Of a stretch of 64,000 nucleotides of DNA, positions 61,564 to 64,000 are shown piece after piece. The DNA comes from Sphingomonas piscis (GTDB lineage: Bacteria; Pseudomonadota; Alphaproteobacteria; Sphingomonadales; Sphingomonadaceae), in the NCBI RefSeq assembly GCF_011300455.1, contig NZ_CP049869.1:2135501-2199500 (forward strand), in the 5' to 3' direction. The number at the start of each line of letters is the position of its first letter. The first letter of the stretch is position 1. A program made the translations under genes and the position numbers. The notes beneath the pieces were generated by a model. That model searched no databases. It was not told where the DNA came from and saw only the letters and a list, made by a program, of their open reading frames with translations.

Positions 61564-61808
61564 GGACGCGTTCCCTTGTCGGTGTGCCGCCAGTGTGGGG
61601 AGCGCGGCCGCCGACTTCCAGAGCGTCACGAGTTTTTGGGCCGAGGGCATGAACGCCCCCGGCCCCATCCGGGAGGGAGAGGGGAGATGTCCCGGTGTGA
61701 GGATGGATATGGGGGCACGATGCGCCAAATTCATGTCGCCCCACCGTTGCGATTGTTTCAATTGTGCCGGGCTGCGATGATGTGGAGCATTCCTGACGAA
61801 AGCAGCCC

Positions 61809-62438
61809 ATGGTGACACCGCCGCTCGAGCCCTTGCTGCCCGCAATCGCGGTGCTGGACTATGTCGGCATCGCGGTATTCGCGATATCGGGCGCGCTGCT
61901 GGCGGCGGAGAAGAAGCTGACGTTGGTCACCTTCCTGTTCTTTGCGGTAGTGACGGGGGTGGGCGGCGGCACCGTGCGCGACGTGCTGATCGGCGCGCCG
62001 GTGTTCTGGATGCATGAGAACTGGATCCTGCTGATCTGTTTGGCCGCTGGGATGCTGGTGTGGGTGACGCCGCGCCGCTGGTGGGGCGGAGGCCTCGCGC
62101 TCGCCTGGTTCGATGCGGTGGGGCTGGCGGTTTATTCAACCTATGGCGCGGCCAAGGGGCTAGCATTCGGCGCTGCGCCCTTGCCGGCGTTCGGCATGGG
62201 CGTGATCACCGCCTGTGTCGGCGGGATCCTGCGCGATGTACTGGCGGGGGAGCCGTCGATCCTTCTTCGGCCGGAGCTGTATGTGACCGCCGGTGCGCTT
62301 GCGTCCGGGCTGATGGTGCTACTGACGGTGCTCGGCGTGCCGGAGGTGCCCGCGGGCGCCATCGCGGCACTGAGCGGCTTCGCGTTGCGCGCCGCGGCGA
62401 TCGCGCGGGGATGGGCGCTGCCGGCCTATCGGCGCTAG
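61809..62438 (+). CDS. TRIC-type cation channel / UPF0126 membrane protein
   Basis: A 209-residue, seven-helix membrane protein made of two repeats: LDYVGIAVFAISGALLAAEK with TGVGGGTVRDVLIGAPVFWM, then WFDAVGLAVYSTYGAAKGL with ACVGGILRDVLAGEPSILL. This is the YicG/UPF0126 family, now known as prokaryotic TRIC channels (intracellular cation channel fold), conserved for GGG-x-RD motifs. It is convergent with the GreA/GreB gene, overlapping by four bases. Confidence 0.9.
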   Translation: MVTPPLEPLLPAIAVLDYVGIAVFAISGALLAAEKKLTLVTFLFFAVVTGVGGGTVRDVLIGAPVFWMHENWILLICLAAGMLVWVTPRRWWGGGLALAWFDAVGLAVYSTYGAAKGLAFGAAPLPAFGMGVITACVGGILRDVLAGEPSILLRPELYVTAGALASGLMVLLTVLGVPEVPAGAIAALSGFALRAAAIARGWALPAYRR

Positions 62439-62896
62439 GAGGCGGAGATGCGCTCCACAGTTGCGGTCTGGGCGATGCCGGGAACATCCACCTCGTCCCC
62501 CTCTTCGGCTCCCATCAGGGCGCGGCCGAGCGGAGAGGCGAAGGAGATGAGGCCGGCGGCGGGGTCTGCTTCGTCGTGGCCGACGATGGTCAGGGTGCGT
62601 TGCTTGCCCGACTGGTCGATCGTGACCCGGGTGCCGATCGCGACGGTGTCGCCGGCGGGCGCAGGGGCGATCTGGGCGGAGGCGAGGCGGGCGCGCCAGT
62701 AGCGGAGATCACGCTGCACCTTTTTGCGCTGCTCCTCATCGCTAGTGGCCGCGAGCTGGGCCTCCACCTCTGCGGTGCGCTGCTCAAGAAGTGAATAGCC
62801 GCGGGGCGTGACGATGTTGGGGCCGGGCGGGATCGGCAATTCGAACTTGGGTTCGAGATGCTCGTCATCGCTTTCCCGGCGGAAGGCGACGCTCAT
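62435..62896 (-). CDS. GreA/GreB-family elongation factor-like protein
   Basis: A 153-residue protein: an N-terminal coiled-coil-like stretch (about residues 30-85, SLLEQRTAEVEAQLAATSDE and RRDLRYW-type helix) and a C-terminal GreA/GreB domain (about 90-150, VTIDQSGKQRTLTIVGHDEA, PLGRALMGAEEGDEVDVPG). It may bind the RNA polymerase secondary channel and rescue stalled complexes, or modulate RNAP otherwise as Rnk-like proteins do. The N-terminal acidic tip DDEH is not clearly the GreA one, so function is uncertain. Confidence 0.8.
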   Translation of the reverse strand: MSVAFRRESDDEHLEPKFELPIPPGPNIVTPRGYSLLEQRTAEVEAQLAATSDEEQRKKVQRDLRYWRARLASAQIAPAPAGDTVAIGTRVTIDQSGKQRTLTIVGHDEADPAAGLISFASPLGRALMGAEEGDEVDVPGIAQTATVERISAS

Positions 62897-63042
62897 AGGG
62901 TGTTTGTCCGTTCCATGGGGCGACCTTGCGCCCTTTCGGCGCGTCCCGAAAGCTGAAGATTGCGGAGCCAGGCATTTTGTCGCGCGGGCGAAACCATCCG
63001 CATTTCAGGACGTTGGCGTTCGAAACAGAGGGACAAATCGGC

Positions 63043-63603
63043 ATGCGTAAAATCGTCTGCGCGTCTGTAAGTGCGCTTGTGTTGTTGTCTGCCTGCAAGA
63101 CCGACAATGCCGTGGTAGATGGCGTCAAAAGTGCGGGCTCCGCGGTTGCGGACGGGGTCGGCAATGTCACCACATCCCTCGTGAAGGTCGACCTGTCCAA
63201 CGTGCTGAACGACTTGGCGCTGGACCTGAACGTCGACAAGTCGAACATCCCGATCAACGCGCAGATTCCCATCTCACTGGCCGCTAACGTATGCGGCATC
63301 TCCATCAACATCCTGTCGATCGGCGGCGGCGGCGAGAGCAAGGGCTGCACCGCGACGACCGCCTCCCCCGAGCTGGTGCAGGCGGTTCAGCAGCAACTGG
63401 CCGCCAACGGCGGTGTCGGCGGCGGCGCGCAGACCAACGGAGGGGCGACCAGCACCAGCGGAACGGTGAGCAATGGCGGAACCACTGCGCCGGTGACGAG
63501 CAATACGACCACCAGCGGCACCACGACGACAGGGACCACGACCGCTCCGCCGACCACCGCGGCCGGTACGACGCAGACGAACAGCACCAGCACTCCCCAG
63601 TAA
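63043..63603 (+). CDS. Lipoprotein with Thr-rich C-terminal tail, copy 1
   Basis: A 186-residue predicted lipoprotein (MRKIVCASVSALVLLSAC, Cys18). Residues 18-110 form an amphipathic, possibly folded part (KTDNAVVDGVKSAGSAVADG, then SNVLNDLALDLNVDKSNIPI and NVCGISINILSIGGGG); from residue 125 to the end it is Thr/Ser/Gly-rich and ends TTQTNSTSTPQ. GAGGGAC precedes the ATG. First of a tandem set. Confidence 0.75.
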   Translation: MRKIVCASVSALVLLSACKTDNAVVDGVKSAGSAVADGVGNVTTSLVKVDLSNVLNDLALDLNVDKSNIPINAQIPISLAANVCGISINILSIGGGGESKGCTATTASPELVQAVQQQLAANGGVGGGAQTNGGATSTSGTVSNGGTTAPVTSNTTTSGTTTTGTTTAPPTTAAGTTQTNSTSTPQ

Positions 63604-63625
63604 ACGCCTCGCTTTGGAGATTTTC

Positions 63626-63856
63626 ATGACCTCAGTCCCATTCAAGCTTTCGTTGCTTGCCGCCGGTGTGGCCATGGCGCTCACTGCGTGCGAGTCTCAG
63701 TCCGGTGCGCCGGCCGCGGCAGGGGAAACGGCGGTCCCGGCGCCGGACGCTGGTTCCAGCACCACGTCGGGAACGACGACGCCTGGAACGACAACGGCGC
63801 CGCCGACGACCGCCGGCGGGACGACCCAGACCAACAGCACCAACACTCCCCAATAA
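63626..63856 (+). CDS. Lipoprotein with Thr-rich tail, copy 2
   Basis: A 76-residue predicted lipoprotein: MTSVPFKLSLLAAGVAMALT then lipobox Cys22, a short ESQSGAPAAAGETAVPAPDA stretch, and a Thr-rich tail ending TTQTNSTNTPQ. It is much shorter than copy 1 and lacks the folded middle part. GGAGA precedes the ATG at 63626. Confidence 0.7.
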   Translation: MTSVPFKLSLLAAGVAMALTACESQSGAPAAAGETAVPAPDAGSSTTSGTTTPGTTTAPPTTAGGTTQTNSTNTPQ

Positions 63857-63877
63857 ACCAACGCGTTGGAGATCCCC

Positions 63878-64000
63878 ATGACCTCAGTTCCGTTCAGGTT
63901 TTCCCTACTGGCTGCCGGTGCAGCGCTGGCGCTTGCCGCCTGCGACTCCCAATCCCGCGAGCCTTCCTCCGCCGGCGACACGGCGGTGTCGGCGCCGGAT
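63878..64000 (+). CDS. Lipoprotein with Thr-rich tail, copy 3 (cut by window edge)
   Basis: The first 41 codons of a close paralogue of copy 2: MTSVPFRFSLLAAGAALALA, lipobox Cys22, DSQSREPSSAGDTAVSAPD. The gene continues outside the window. GGAGA precedes the ATG, and the bases around the start are almost identical to those of copy 2, which supports recent tandem duplication. Confidence 0.7.
   Translation, partial: MTSVPFRFSLLAAGAALALAACDSQSREPSSAGDTAVSAPD

Overview
The window is chromosomal DNA of a high-G+C alphaproteobacterium, most likely a sphingomonad (Sphingomonas or a close relative). This rests on overall protein resemblance, two HisKA_2/HWE-type histidine kinases, a DUF6481 protein, long alphaproteobacterial-type PstC and PstA, a PF07486-type cell-wall hydrolase, EcfG-like promoter motifs and 11-bp-periodic Pho boxes. 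I see no insertion sequence, prophage, plasmid function or CRISPR array. It reads as ordinary core chromosome with a few accessory patches.

Layout. 1-6.3 kb: tail of a histidine kinase, a secreted DUF5060/DUF4038 glycoside hydrolase, an EVE-domain protein, a SleB-like hydrolase, a receiver protein, a secreted SGNH hydrolase and a PilZ protein. 6.35-13.7 kb: a phosphate-starvation locus, with a DUF2490 beta-barrel-like protein, phoR and pstS-pstC-pstA-pstB-phoU, with Pho boxes ahead of the first three transcription units, then tRNA-Gln(CUG). 13.8-27.5 kb: housekeeping genes (ppx/gppA, rlmE, a DsbA-like thioredoxin fold, a BepA-like M48 protease, RNase E/G, a zinc amidase, PBP1A, RF2, a methyltransferase, a RadC-like protein, thyA). 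27.5-35.5 kb: envelope and stress genes (two entericidin-like lipoproteins, a trimeric autotransporter, an ECF sigma/anti-sigma pair, an MFS transporter, a cold-shock protein and small conserved-looking proteins). 35.5-44.1 kb: rpoC and rpoB. 44.4-55.5 kb: stress and signalling genes (a glycine-zipper stress protein, serine acetyltransferase, DUF72, a receiver protein, an HWE kinase), an arylesterase, two GFA-domain proteins, a HAD phosphatase, a polytopic kinase-like membrane protein and uvrD/pcrA. 55.5-60.8 kb: the most irregular patch, with a terminator-bounded stretch of non-coding character, a decayed uvrD 3' fragment, a DUF3857 transglutaminase-like protein and two TonB-C-terminal proteins, each preceded by a copy of a short paralogous peptide module. 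60.8-64 kb: an SDR, a TRIC-type channel, a GreA/GreB-like factor and a tandem array of Thr-rich lipoproteins running off the window edge.

How the genes work together. PhoR, PstSCAB and PhoU form the phosphate sensing and uptake module, with phoB apparently elsewhere. The amidase, PBP1A, SleB-like hydrolase, M48 protease, DsbA-like protein and trimeric adhesin serve the envelope. RNase E, RlmE, RF2, RNA polymerase and the Gre factor serve gene expression. Two essential or important genes, rpoB and the PBP1A gene, each carry a one-base loss in a G/C run, which points to assembly error rather than biology.
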